NCBI RefSeq assembly: GCF_900106035.1
Contig: NZ_FNUC01000004.1
Coordinates: forward strand, 1,550,001-1,614,000
Reading direction: 5' to 3'
Length of the DNA stretch: 64,000 nucleotides
Origin: Jiangella alba
GTDB lineage: Bacteria > Actinomycetota > Actinomycetes > Jiangellales > Jiangellaceae
The position numbers were made by a program, and so were the translations under genes. Of the stretch, positions 41,722 to 50,044 are shown one piece after another (within the stretch, counting starts at the first letter, position 1; every line of letters begins with the position of its first letter). Under the pieces are notes generated by a model, which saw only the letters and a program-made list of their open reading frames with translations, was not told the DNA's origin and made no database searches.

Positions 41722-43845
41722 ATGCAGTTTGTCGCGATCGTCGTCGCGCTGGGCGTGACGGTGCTGTCGTTGGTGGTGCTCACCGACGCGATCATGCGGA
41801 TGGTGCGGGTCATCCGGCTGGGCGGGCCCGCGCCGGGCCGCAAGCTGAACCCGTCGGCCCGCACCCGCACTCTGGTGCGCGAGTTCCTCGGCCACACGAA
41901 GATGGCGAAGCGCCCGGTGGTGGCCGTGGCGCACTGGTTCGTCATGGTCGGGTTCTTCGCGTTGTTCTTCACGCTGGTCACGGCGTACGGGCAGTTGTTC
42001 GACGCTCGGTACGCGCTGCCGCTGATCGGGCACTGGATCCCGTTCGAGTGGGCCACCGAGGCCATCGCGTGGGCGACGCTGCTGGGCATCGGCCTGCTGA
42101 CGGTGGTGCGGCAGCGGTCGCATCCGCGGGCGCTGGGGCGGGGGTCGCGGTTCTTCGGGTCGACGTTCTGGCAGGCCTACTACGTTGAGTTCACCATCGC
42201 GACCATCGCGGCGAGCATCCTGGTGCTGCGCGGGCTGGAGTACCGCCTCTTCGGTGACGTGCTGCACTTCCCGCTGACGGCGTTCATCGGGTCGTGGTTC
42301 TCCGGCGTGCCGACGGCCGACGTGGAGCTGACGGTGCACCTGGTCGCCGGGCTGAAGATCACCGTGTCGTGGGTGTTCTTCATCGTGCTGGCGTGGAACC
42401 TGACGATGGGGGTGGGCTGGCACCGGGGGCTGGCGTTCTTCAACATCTGGTTCAAGCGCGACCCCGAGGGCGGGCCCGCGCTGGGCGCGGCGAAGCCGTT
42501 GACGGTCAACGGCGAGCCGGTCGACTTCGAGGCGCTGGACGACCTCGACGACGACGCGTCGCTGGGGGTCGGGAAGGTCGAGGACTTCTCCTGGAAGGGG
42601 CTGCTCGACTTCTCGACGTGCACGGAGTGCGGGCGGTGCCAGTCGCAGTGCCCGGCGTGGAACACCGACAAGCCGCTGTCGCCGAAGCTGTTCGTGACGG
42701 CGCTGCGCGACCACGCGTACGCGAAGGCGCCGTACCTGCTGGCCGGTGACGAGTCGGCGAAGGCCGAGGCCGAGCGTCCGCTCGTCGGGCCGGTCGACGC
42801 GGGCGGCGTGATCGACCCGGACGTGCTGTGGTCGTGCACCACCTGCGGGGCGTGTGTCGAGCAGTGCCCGGTCGACATCGAGCACGTCGATCACATCCTC
42901 GACCTGCGCCGCTACCAGTCGCTGATCGAGTCCGAGTTCCCGTCCGAGCTGAACGGGCTGTTCAAGAACCTGGAGAAGGCCGGCAACCCGTGGGGCGTGA
43001 ACGCCTCCAAGCGCATGGACTGGGCGTCGGGGCTGTCGTTCGAGGTGCCGCGCGTCGGCGTCGAGGTCGATTCGCTGGACGAGGTCGAGTGGTTGTTCTG
43101 GGTGGGCTGCGCGGGCGCGTTCGAGGACCGCGCGAAGAAGACGACGCAGGCCGTCGCGGAACTGCTGCACACCGCCGGGGTGTCGTTCGCCGTCCTCGGC
43201 GACGGCGAGACCTGCACCGGCGACCCCGCCCGCCGGTCCGGGAACGAGTTCCTGTACCAGCAGCTGGCCGCGCAGAACATCGACGTGCTGCGCGAGTCGG
43301 GCGCGGTGCGGGTGGTGTCGACGTGCGCGCACTGCTTCAACACCATCAAGAACGAGTACTCCCAGCTCGGGCTGGAACTCGAGGTCGTGCACCACACCCA
43401 GCTGCTCAACCGCCTCGTGCGCGAGGGGAAGCTGACCCCCGTCGCGCCCGCCGGCGACGCCCAGATCGCGGGACGGCCGGTCACCTACCACGACCCCTGC
43501 TACCTGGGCCGGCACAACCAGGTCTACACACCGCCGCGCGAACTCGTCCAGGCACTCCCCGGGGTGGAGCTGCGCGAGATGCCGCGCAACCAGCAGAACT
43601 CGTTCTGCTGCGGCGCCGGCGGCGCCCGCATGTGGATGGAAGAGCGCATCGGCACCCGCATCAACAGCGCCCGCACCGCCGAGGCGCTCGACACCGGCGC
43701 CGAAGCCATCGCCGTCGGCTGCCCCTTCTGCCGGGTCATGCTCTCCGACGGCCTCACCGAGGCCCAGGCCGACGGCCGCGGCGAAGGCGTCGAGGTCCTC
43801 GACGTCGCCCAACTGCTGCTCGCCGCGGTGCAGCGAGGCTCCTGA
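41722..43845 (+). CDS. Membrane Fe-S oxidoreductase (HdrD/GlpC-like)
   Basis: A 707-residue protein. Residues 1-240 form a nitrate-reductase-gamma-like membrane domain with about five helices (FVAIVVALGVTVLSLVVLTD, WFVMVGFFALFFTLVTAYGQ). Two 4Fe-4S clusters follow: CTECGRCQSQCPAWN near residue 300 and CTTCGACVEQCPVDIEH near 373. Two CCG domains come next: STCAHCFNTIKNEY with HDPCYLGRHN, and QNSFCCGAGGARMW with VGCPFCRVML. This is the architecture of heterodisulfide-reductase-related proteins common in actinobacteria, which probably pass electrons between a quinone pool and an unknown soluble partner. AAGGAGG precedes ATG 41722. Confidence 0.9.
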   Translation: MQFVAIVVALGVTVLSLVVLTDAIMRMVRVIRLGGPAPGRKLNPSARTRTLVREFLGHTKMAKRPVVAVAHWFVMVGFFALFFTLVTAYGQLFDARYALPLIGHWIPFEWATEAIAWATLLGIGLLTVVRQRSHPRALGRGSRFFGSTFWQAYYVEFTIATIAASILVLRGLEYRLFGDVLHFPLTAFIGSWFSGVPTADVELTVHLVAGLKITVSWVFFIVLAWNLTMGVGWHRGLAFFNIWFKRDPEGGPALGAAKPLTVNGEPVDFEALDDLDDDASLGVGKVEDFSWKGLLDFSTCTECGRCQSQCPAWNTDKPLSPKLFVTALRDHAYAKAPYLLAGDESAKAEAERPLVGPVDAGGVIDPDVLWSCTTCGACVEQCPVDIEHVDHILDLRRYQSLIESEFPSELNGLFKNLEKAGNPWGVNASKRMDWASGLSFEVPRVGVEVDSLDEVEWLFWVGCAGAFEDRAKKTTQAVAELLHTAGVSFAVLGDGETCTGDPARRSGNEFLYQQLAAQNIDVLRESGAVRVVSTCAHCFNTIKNEYSQLGLELEVVHHTQLLNRLVREGKLTPVAPAGDAQIAGRPVTYHDPCYLGRHNQVYTPPRELVQALPGVELREMPRNQQNSFCCGAGGARMWMEERIGTRINSARTAEALDTGAEAIAVGCPFCRVMLSDGLTEAQADGRGEGVEVLDVAQLLLAAVQRGS

Positions 43846-43849
43846 CGTC

Positions 43850-43876
43850 GTCGTGGCGTCGCCATGACGCCACGAC
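43850..43876 (+). terminator. Hairpin after Fe-S oxidoreductase gene
   Basis: GTCGTGGCGTC and GACGCCACGAC form a perfect 11-bp stem with a GCCAT loop, five bases after the stop codon. It could end the oxidoreductase transcript. It also contains one exact TGACGCCA (43865-43872) and one near copy of the half-site found at the RHH gene start downstream, so it may equally be a distant operator. Confidence 0.5.
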
Positions 43877-43878
43877 GC

Positions 43879-43960
43879 CCCCTTTGCAATGAGCACCCAT
43901 ACGCACCGCCGGCGACGCCCAGCTCGCAGGCGGTGCGTATAGGTGCTCATTGCAAAGGGG
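43879..43960. repeat. 32-bp inverted repeat, probable bidirectional hairpin
   Basis: Arms 43879-43910 and 43929-43960 pair at 31 of 32 positions (one C-A mismatch, 43898/43941) around an 18-base loop. The outer ends are CCCCTTTGCAATGAG and CTCATTGCAAAGGGG. Its AT-containing arms are unlike the surrounding DNA. It lies alone between two rightward genes and has no transposase or coding frame. A terminator, a small mobile palindromic element, or a processing site are possible. Confidence 0.75.
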
Positions 43961-43994
43961 CCTGTCCGGCGTCATCGGTACGCCACTCTGGCGC

Positions 43995-44030
43995 TTGACC
44001 TGACGCCACAATGACGCCATGATGGCGTCA
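43995..44030 (+). promoter_or_regulatory. Promoter with three operator half-sites for RHH operon
   Basis: TTGACC (43995-44000) and CATGAT (44018-44023) are spaced by 17 bp, and the ATG follows six bases after the -10, predicting a leaderless mRNA. TGACGCCA occurs at 44001-44008 and 44012-44019, and inverted (TGGCGTCA) at 44023-44030. The three sites start exactly 11 bp apart, on one face of the helix, and the last base is the A of the start codon. A tandem array of this kind suits cooperative binding of ribbon-helix-helix dimers. Confidence 0.75.
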
Positions 44031-44524
44031 TGGACCTCACTCAGTACGTCGAAGCGTTGCGCGGCTCGTTGGCCGCGGCCGGGCAGGCCGCCTCCGACGA
44101 CGTCCGCGGTGCCGCCGAGCGGCTGTCGTACGCCGTCGAGCCGTCGCTGCGGCTCACGTTGCTCGAGGCACTGGGCGACGCTGCGGCCGAGGTCACCACC
44201 CAGCTCGACGGCATCGCCGTGGAGGTCCGGCTGCGCGGCGGCGACCCCGAGATGGTCGCCACCGAGACCGTCCACGCGCCGCCGCACCCGCCGCAGCCGC
44301 CCACCCCGCCGGTGCCGCCGTTGCCGCCGGAGGACGAAGGCACCTCGCGGGTGTCGCTCCGCCTGCCCGAGACGCTCAAGGTCCGGGTCGAAGAGGCGGC
44401 GGCCGCCGAGGGCATGTCCGTCAACGCCTGGCTCATCCGCGCCGTGCTGCAGACCTTCGAGCCGCAGCGCTCGTCCACCAGCCGCGTCACCCTCGGCCGG
44501 AACCTCTCCGGCTGGGTGCGCTGA
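44030..44524 (+). CDS. Ribbon-helix-helix (HicB/Arc-like) regulator
   Basis: A 164-residue protein in three parts. Residues 1-80 form an alanine-rich helical domain (YVEALRGSLAAAGQAASDDV). A proline linker follows (PPHPPQPPTPPVPPLPPE, about 84-102). The C-terminal ribbon-helix-helix is RVSLRLPETLKVRVEEAAAA and EGMSVNAWLIRAVLQTFE. In the databases such proteins are often named HicB-like antitoxins, but no HicA toxin gene is next to it; the following gene is a DUF4097 protein. I therefore read it as an autoregulatory repressor of this operon. Confidence 0.75.
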   Translation: MDLTQYVEALRGSLAAAGQAASDDVRGAAERLSYAVEPSLRLTLLEALGDAAAEVTTQLDGIAVEVRLRGGDPEMVATETVHAPPHPPQPPTPPVPPLPPEDEGTSRVSLRLPETLKVRVEEAAAAEGMSVNAWLIRAVLQTFEPQRSSTSRVTLGRNLSGWVR

Positions 44525-44552
44525 CACCCGCCCGCGACCTCAGGAGACTCCC

Positions 44553-45401
44553 GTGTCCGACATCGTCACCCACCGCTTCCCCGCCGACGGACCCATCGGC
44601 CTCACCGTCGAACAGCGCTCCGGCGACGTCGTCGTCACCGCGGCCGACGACGCCACCGAGATCCTGGTCGAGCTGCGACCGGCCGGCCACGACGGCGAAG
44701 ACCTCGCCCACCGCACGCTGGTCGAGCACCGGCCCGGCGCGCTGCGCATCGAGGTCCCGCGCACCACGTCGCTGCTCGGCCGCTCCGCGTCGGTCGACAT
44801 CACCGTCACCGTCCCCACCGGCAGCCGCGTCGACGCCCAGGCCGGCTCCGGCGACCTCCGCCTCGACGGCCGGTTCGCCGATGTCGCCGCCAAGTGCGGT
44901 TCCGGCGACATCGCCGTCGACACCTGCGACGACCTCCAGCTCAGCACCGGCAGCGGCGACGTCTACGTCACCGAGACCGCCGGCGCCCGGGTGCGCACCG
45001 GCTCCGGGTCCATCCGGTTCGGCACCGCCGGCGGCACCGTCGAGCTCGAGTCCGGCTCCGGTTCCATCGACGTCGAGCAGCCGCTCAGCAGCGGCCGCGT
45101 CTCCGCCGCGTCCGGCGACATCCGGCTCGCCGCCGTCGACGGCCGGGTCGAGCTCAAGACCGCGTCCGGCGACATCACCGCCCACCGCGCCGTCGAGGGC
45201 GAGCTCCGGGCGCGCAGCGCCAGCGGCAACGTCACCGTCGGCATCGTCACCGGCACCGCCGCCAACCTCGACGTGTCGTCCATCTCCGGGTCCATCCACT
45301 CCGACCTCGACCACACCGACGCGCCCGCCGCCACCGACCGCGCCCTGCTGCTCTCCATCACCACCGTCAGCGGCTCCATCCGGCTGCACCGCACGACCTG
45401 A
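44553..45401 (+). CDS. DUF4097 beta-strand repeat protein
   Basis: A 282-residue all-beta protein with repeats of about 18-20 residues carrying the G-S-G-D/S signature: AGSGDLRLDG, CGSGDIAVDT, TGSGDVYVTE, TGSGSIRFGT, SGSGSIDVEQ, AASGDIRLAA, TASGDITAHR and SASGNVTVGI. This predicts a right-handed beta-helix-like stack. There is no signal peptide or membrane helix. GTG 44553 is preceded by CAGGAG. DUF4097 has no known function; linkage with an RHH regulator recurs in actinobacteria. Confidence 0.8.
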   Translation: MSDIVTHRFPADGPIGLTVEQRSGDVVVTAADDATEILVELRPAGHDGEDLAHRTLVEHRPGALRIEVPRTTSLLGRSASVDITVTVPTGSRVDAQAGSGDLRLDGRFADVAAKCGSGDIAVDTCDDLQLSTGSGDVYVTETAGARVRTGSGSIRFGTAGGTVELESGSGSIDVEQPLSSGRVSAASGDIRLAAVDGRVELKTASGDITAHRAVEGELRARSASGNVTVGIVTGTAANLDVSSISGSIHSDLDHTDAPAATDRALLLSITTVSGSIRLHRTT

Positions 45402-45413
45402 AAGGAGACCGTC

Positions 45414-45605
45414 ATGAGCTACGAGCCGTACCCCGACACCCTGCACCGCGTCCGCGCCACCGAGCTCGAGCACGCCGCCGCCACGGCCGGGCTCGCCCGC
45501 CGTGCCCGCCGCACCCGCCGCCTCGAACTCGCCGCCCGTCTGCTCGACCGCCTCGCCCGCCGGCTCGAGGCCCGCGCCGGCGCCAGCCGGGTCCGCGCCA
45601 TCTGA
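45414..45605 (+). CDS. Small basic protein in RHH-DUF4097 operon
   Basis: A 63-residue protein starting at ATG 45414 after a good ribosome site (AAAGGAGACC). It is MSYEPYPDTLHRVRATELEH followed by an arginine/alanine-rich amphipathic helix (LARRARRTRRLELAARLLDR). It has no membrane segment and a strong positive charge, which might allow binding to nucleic acid or acidic lipid. It is the third and last gene of the operon, 12 bp after the DUF4097 stop. I do not recognise a family. Confidence 0.6.
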   Translation: MSYEPYPDTLHRVRATELEHAAATAGLARRARRTRRLELAARLLDRLARRLEARAGASRVRAI

Positions 45606-45658
45606 CCCTCGGCCGCCTGCCGCCTGCCCTGGTGCGCCGCCCACGGAACGGGTGCCCG

Positions 45659-46753
45659 TCAGGTGTGCTCCTCCGGCAGCGACGTGTCGTCACCGCCGGA
45701 CTGCCGCAGCCGCAGGCCGCGGCGCACCAGGGTGGCGTGCTTCTCGGCGTCCTTCTCGATCTTGCGGGTGTCGCGAGGCGGCAACTGGATGGCCTCCTCG
45801 GCGCGCACCCCCGACAGCAACTCCCGTGCCCGTTCGGTCTCGGCGTCGAACTCGGCGCCGAACAGCAGGGCCAGGTTGGTCAGCCACAGCCACAGCAGGA
45901 AGATCACCACGCCGGCCAGCGACCCGTAGGTGCGGTTGTAGCTGCCGAAGTTCGCCACGTAGAGCCCGAACGCGGCCGAGCCGAGCGCCCACACGACGAT
46001 CGCGATGAAGGCGCCGGCGCTGACCCAGCGGAACCGCGGCCGGCGCACGTTCGGGGTGCCCCAGTAGAGCATCGCCACGATCACCACGACGATCAGCACG
46101 AGGGCCGGCCACTTGGCGACGTTCCAGACGGTCACGGCGGTGTCGCCGACCCCCATCGCGTCGCCGACGGCCCGCGCCACCGGGCCGCTGACCACCAGCA
46201 GCACGGCGGCCATCAGCACCAGCAGCATCGTCAGCAGCGTGAGCGCCAGCTGTTGCGGCCGCAGCTTCCAGAACGGGCGCCCTTCGTCGACGTCGTAGAT
46301 ACGGTTCATCGCGCGGCCGAAACCGCCGACGTAGCCGGACGCCGACCACAGCGCGACCAGCAGACCGATGATCAGCGCTGAGCCGGCGCCCGGAGCCTGG
46401 GTGAGCTGATTGATGGGCCGCTCCAGGTCCGACGTCACCAACGACGGCGCGATGTCCTGGACGATGCCGACGAGCTGGTCGGTCGTCCGCTGACTGTCCT
46501 GCCCGACGAGCGCCGGCAACGACGCCAGCGCCACCAGGGCCGGGAACAGTGACAGCACCGAGTAGTACGTCAGTGCCGCCGCCATGTCCGGGCACTCGTC
46601 GCGGAGGAACTCGCGCACCGAGCGGCGGGCGACGTAGGTCCAGGACGGGCGGGTCAGCTGCGTCGGCCCGTCCGGCGCCGACTGGTCCGCCGCCACGCCG
46701 TCGGGGCGCGGCCGGCCCGGCGAGGACTCACGTCCGTGCAGGTGCGTTGCCAT
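45659..46753 (-). CDS. YihY/BrkB-family membrane protein
   Basis: A 364-residue YihY-family protein with six helices. The signature is MAAALTYYSVLSLFPALVAL near residue 58, then SALIIGLLVALWSASGYVGG, FGRAMNRIYDVDEGRPFWKL, GSYNRTYGSLAGVVIFLLWL and NLALLFGAEFDAETERARE. The family was once annotated as ribonuclease BN in error and is now viewed as an envelope transporter of unknown substrate. It is the last gene of a leftward operon with DUF3618, holin-X and YtxH-like proteins. Confidence 0.88.
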   Translation of the reverse strand: MATHLHGRESSPGRPRPDGVAADQSAPDGPTQLTRPSWTYVARRSVREFLRDECPDMAAALTYYSVLSLFPALVALASLPALVGQDSQRTTDQLVGIVQDIAPSLVTSDLERPINQLTQAPGAGSALIIGLLVALWSASGYVGGFGRAMNRIYDVDEGRPFWKLRPQQLALTLLTMLLVLMAAVLLVVSGPVARAVGDAMGVGDTAVTVWNVAKWPALVLIVVVIVAMLYWGTPNVRRPRFRWVSAGAFIAIVVWALGSAAFGLYVANFGSYNRTYGSLAGVVIFLLWLWLTNLALLFGAEFDAETERARELLSGVRAEEAIQLPPRDTRKIEKDAEKHATLVRRGLRLRQSGGDDTSLPEEHT

Positions 46754-46762
46754 GGGGTGCTC

Positions 46763-47107
46763 CTAGTGCCGCCGCTTCCACGCGACCGCGCCCACCACAG
46801 CGCCGACCACGACCGTGGCGCCGGCGGCGATCATGGTCGCCGGGCGGGTGGCGACGTCCTTGGCGGACGAGGCCATGGAACCGGCGCGGTCGCGGGCCGA
46901 CCCGGCCAGGGAGCCGGCGCGGTCGCGGACGGCGCTCAGCCGCTCGCGCGCCTGGCTGCGCACGTCCAGCTTGTGCTGCAGCGCCTCGACGGTGCGGCCG
47001 AGGTCGGCCCGGGTCTGCTCGATGTGCTTCTCGATCTCCTCCGGTGTCGCGTCCTTCGACGGTTCACCGGTGGTGGGGGCGTTCGTGCGCGTAGTGGTGG
47101 TGCTCAT
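46763..47107 (-). CDS. DUF3618 membrane-associated protein
   Basis: A 114-residue DUF3618 protein. ATPEEIEKHIEQTRADLGRT and VEALQHKLDVRSQARERLSA form the conserved amphipathic domain, followed by degenerate repeats (AGSLAGSARDRAGSMASSAK) and one C-terminal helix, IAAGATVVVGAVVGAVAWKR. It overlaps the holin-X gene by 4 bp. DUF3618, holin-X and YtxH proteins commonly occur together in actinobacteria and probably form a membrane assembly of unknown role. Confidence 0.85.
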   Translation of the reverse strand: MSTTTTRTNAPTTGEPSKDATPEEIEKHIEQTRADLGRTVEALQHKLDVRSQARERLSAVRDRAGSLAGSARDRAGSMASSAKDVATRPATMIAAGATVVVGAVVGAVAWKRRH

Positions 47108-47517
47108 CGGTGCCTGCCCTCCTTGAGCTCCTCGACGTCGCGTTTGACGTTCTCGACGGTGCGGTCCGGGGTGGGCGAGGCCTGCTTGGTCTCGCCCCGG
47201 CCGATCAGCGCGGCCACGCCGGCCAGCAGGAACAGGACGGCGGCGACGATCAGCGCCGCGGCCCACACGTCCAGGCTGGTCAGCGCGAGTGCCGCGATGG
47301 CCGCCGTCACCAGGGCGCCGACCCCGAAGAAGGCCAGCAGCCCGGCGCCGCCGAACAGGCCGACGCCGATCCCGGCGTGCTTCGCCTTCACCGACATCTC
47401 CGCCTGCGCCAGCCGCAGCTCGTCGCGGATCAGATGCGACGTCTGCGTCGAGAACTCCCGGACCAGCTCGGCGACGGAGTGGTCATCCTGACTGCGGGTA
47501 GTGCCCGTTGCGGCCAT
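47104..47517 (-). CDS. Holin-X/phage-holin-like protein
   Basis: A 137-residue actinobacterial holin-X protein: an N-terminal helix SVAELVREFSTQTSHLIRDE, LRLAQAEMSVKAKHAGIGVG, then two hairpins of membrane helices (GLFGGAGLLAFFGVGALVTA, VWAAALIVAAVLFLLAGVAA) and a charged tail. Despite the name there is no phage context here. It overlaps both neighbours: 4 bp with DUF3618 and 35 bp with the YtxH-like gene. Confidence 0.85.
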   Translation of the reverse strand: MAATGTTRSQDDHSVAELVREFSTQTSHLIRDELRLAQAEMSVKAKHAGIGVGLFGGAGLLAFFGVGALVTAAIAALALTSLDVWAAALIVAAVLFLLAGVAALIGRGETKQASPTPDRTVENVKRDVEELKEGRHR

Positions 47518-47806
47518 GGGCGCTCACCTCCGCGATGTCGCTGCCGTCGCCGTCACCGTTGTGGCGGTGCATCGTCGAGCGCACCTTGTCGGAGGCGCGT
47601 GACGCGGCGTCGGTGAGCTTCTCCTGGAGCTCCGGCGCCCGGGCCCGCACGGCCTCCTGCGCGTCCGTGACCTTCTGCTGCACCTTGGGGTCGTGCCACA
47701 GCGCGTCGGCTCGGCCCTTGAGCTCCTCGTAGCGCTGCCGCCCGGCCCGGGTGCCGAGGACGTACCCGACCGCGGCGCCGGCCAGGAGGATCAGCTTGCC
47801 TTTCAT
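47483..47806 (-). CDS. YtxH-like small membrane protein
   Basis: A 107-residue protein starting MKGKLILLAGAAVGYVLGTR at ATG 47804-47806 (GGGAGGGACC upstream). One N-terminal helix is followed by AGRQRYEELKGRADALWHDP and a charged helix (VQQKVTDAQEAVRARAPELQ). This is the YtxH-like pattern. It is the first gene of the leftward operon ending with YihY. Its role is unknown; homologues are often induced by envelope stress. Confidence 0.8.
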   Translation of the reverse strand: MKGKLILLAGAAVGYVLGTRAGRQRYEELKGRADALWHDPKVQQKVTDAQEAVRARAPELQEKLTDAASRASDKVRSTMHRHNGDGDGSDIAEVSAHGRNGHYPQSG

Positions 47807-47904
47807 GGTCCCTCCCAGGTTTCTCGCCGTTGAGTGGCGGCTTACCCGATCGGGACGCGCGCATGCGCGGCGTTCACGCAGGTCACAAACGCCCGGAAGG
47901 TGAA

Positions 47905-50010
47905 CTATGCGAGGTTGGCGGGGTTCGTGGTGTCGATGATGAACGCCAGCGTGAACGCCTCGTCGCGCCAGGCGTCGTAGCGGCCGGACGGCCCGCCGTG
48001 GCCCGCGCCCATCTCGGTCTTGAGCAGCAGCGGACGGTCGCCGGTGGCGGTCGCGCGCAGCCGCGCCACCCACTTGGCCGGCTCGTGGTAGCCGACCCGG
48101 GGATCGTTCAGCCCGGCCGTGGCCAGGATGGCGGGATAGGGCCGCGCCGAGAGGTTCTCGTAAGGCGAGTACGACTTCATGTACGCGTACACCTCGGCGG
48201 AGTCGACCGGGTTGCCCCACTCTTCCCACTCGACGACCGTCAGCGGCATGGTGGGGTCGAGGATGGTGTTGAGCGCGTCGACGAACGGCACCTCGCCGAC
48301 CAACGTGGCGAAGGTCCCGGCGGACAGGTTGGCGACGGCGCCGATGAGCAGGCCGCCGGCGCTGCCGCCCCGTCCGGCCAGCCGGTCGCGCGACGTCCAG
48401 CCGGCCGACACCAGGTGCTCGCCGCAGGCGATGAAGTCGGTGAACGTGTTGCGCTTGTGCAGCAGCTTGCCGTCCTCGTACCAGCGCCGCCCCAGCTCGC
48501 CGCCGCCGCGCACGTGCGCGATGGCGAACACGTAGCCGCGGTCCAGCAGCGACAGCCGGGCGATCGAGAACCAGGGGTCCATCGACGCCTCGTAGGCGCC
48601 GTAGCCGTACAGGACGCACGGCGCGCTGCCGTCGCGCGGGGTGTCGCGCCGCTTGACCAGCGAGATGGGGATGCGGGTGCCGTCGTCGGCGAGGGCCCAC
48701 TCGCGGACCGACTCGTACGCGGACAGGTCGACGCCGCCGAGGACCGGCTGCCGCTTGCGCAGCGTCAGCCCGCCGCCGGCGACGTCGTAGTCGTAGACGG
48801 AGCTGGGCGTGGTGAGCGAGGCGTAGCCGAGCCGGAACACCGTGGTGTCGAACTCGGGGTTGCCGCCCGGCCGGACGGTGCGCACGGGCTCGTCGAACCC
48901 GATGTCGCGCCCGGGCCCGGGCACGCCGTCGGCCAGCGGCATGACGTGCAGCTCGGTGCGGCCCTCGCGGCGCATGGACACGACGAGGTGGCCGGCGAAC
49001 GCGTCGACGCCGGTGACGCGGACGCCGGGGGTGTGCGGCAGCACCGGCCGCCAGCTCTCCCGCCCCGGCGCCGACGCCGGTGCGACGACCAGCTCGAAGT
49101 CGACGGCGTCCTTGTTGTGCACGATGAAGAAGGAGTCGCCGGTGTGGTCCAGGGAGTACTCGACGCCCTGCTCGCGCGGCTGGACGACGCGGAACTCGCC
49201 GCGCGGGTCGCCGGCCGGCAGCACCCACGTCTCGCTGGTGATCTGGCTGCCCAGTTCGATGACGACGTACTGCTCGCTGCGGGTGAGCCCGACGCCGGCG
49301 AAGAACCGCTCGTCGGTCTCTTCGTGCACGACGACGTCGGCGGCGGCCTCGGTGCCGAGCAGGTGCCGCCACACGCGGTACGGCCGCATGGCGTCGTCGA
49401 CGGTGGTGTAGAACAGCGCGCTGCCGTTGCCCGCCCACGCCGAGCCGTAGTAGGTGCCGGGCACCTCGTCGGCCAGCGTGGCGCCGGTCTCGAGGTCCTT
49501 GAACCGCAGCGTGTACTTCTCGCCGCCGTCGTAGTCGGTGGAGTACGCCAGCAGTCGGCCGTCGGGGCTGACGTCGAACGCGCCGAGCGCGAAGTAGGGG
49601 GAGTCGCCGGCCAGCTCGTTCTGGTCGAGCAGCACCTGCTCGTCGGCGGGCGAGACGATCGGCTCGGCAGGGTCGGCGGGCAGCGCCGGCTCGGTGCGCG
49701 AGCGGCAGTGGATGGGGTACTGGCTGCCCTCGAGCGTGCGGGTGTAGTACCACCAGCCGTGGTGCCGCGCCGGCACCGAGAGGTCGGTCTCGAGCGTGCG
49801 GCTCTTGATCTCGTCGAAGATCTCGTCCTGCAGCGCCTTCGTGTGCGCCGTGGCCGCCTGGGTGTGGGCGTTCTCGGCCTCGAGGTAGGCGACGGTGTCG
49901 GCGTCGTCGCGGTCCTTCAGCCAGGCGTACTCGTCGACGACGGTGTCGCCATGGACGGTCCGCTCGGCAGGGACCTGCTTCGCCACGGGCGGCGCGGGGA
50001 TCTCCGTCAT
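47905..50010 (-). CDS. ptrB: Oligopeptidase B (S9A prolyl oligopeptidase family)
   Basis: A 701-residue cytoplasmic serine peptidase. An N-terminal seven-bladed propeller spans about residues 70-410 (DEYAWLKDRDDADTVAYLEA marks the entry). The catalytic domain has the nucleophile in RGGSAGGLLIGAVAN (about residue 550), Asp in ATAGLNDPRVGYHEPAKWVA and His in EMGAGHGGPSGRYDAW. HVRGGGELGRRWYEDGKLLH is the family signature. It cleaves short peptides after basic residues. No signal peptide is present. It is divergent from the YtrA-type regulator. Confidence 0.92.
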   Translation of the reverse strand: MTEIPAPPVAKQVPAERTVHGDTVVDEYAWLKDRDDADTVAYLEAENAHTQAATAHTKALQDEIFDEIKSRTLETDLSVPARHHGWWYYTRTLEGSQYPIHCRSRTEPALPADPAEPIVSPADEQVLLDQNELAGDSPYFALGAFDVSPDGRLLAYSTDYDGGEKYTLRFKDLETGATLADEVPGTYYGSAWAGNGSALFYTTVDDAMRPYRVWRHLLGTEAAADVVVHEETDERFFAGVGLTRSEQYVVIELGSQITSETWVLPAGDPRGEFRVVQPREQGVEYSLDHTGDSFFIVHNKDAVDFELVVAPASAPGRESWRPVLPHTPGVRVTGVDAFAGHLVVSMRREGRTELHVMPLADGVPGPGRDIGFDEPVRTVRPGGNPEFDTTVFRLGYASLTTPSSVYDYDVAGGGLTLRKRQPVLGGVDLSAYESVREWALADDGTRIPISLVKRRDTPRDGSAPCVLYGYGAYEASMDPWFSIARLSLLDRGYVFAIAHVRGGGELGRRWYEDGKLLHKRNTFTDFIACGEHLVSAGWTSRDRLAGRGGSAGGLLIGAVANLSAGTFATLVGEVPFVDALNTILDPTMPLTVVEWEEWGNPVDSAEVYAYMKSYSPYENLSARPYPAILATAGLNDPRVGYHEPAKWVARLRATATGDRPLLLKTEMGAGHGGPSGRYDAWRDEAFTLAFIIDTTNPANLA

Positions 50011-50044
50011 GGGCAGACGCTATCGCACCACCACGCCGGCCAAC

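Noticed and set aside
44030-44524. HicB antitoxin of a HicAB pair
   Set aside because: Only the ribbon-helix-helix part matches; there is no HicA-like gene on either side.
47104-47517. Phage holin, as a sign of a prophage
   Set aside because: Holin-X with DUF3618 and YtxH proteins is a standard chromosomal set in actinobacteria; no phage structural or lysis genes are near.
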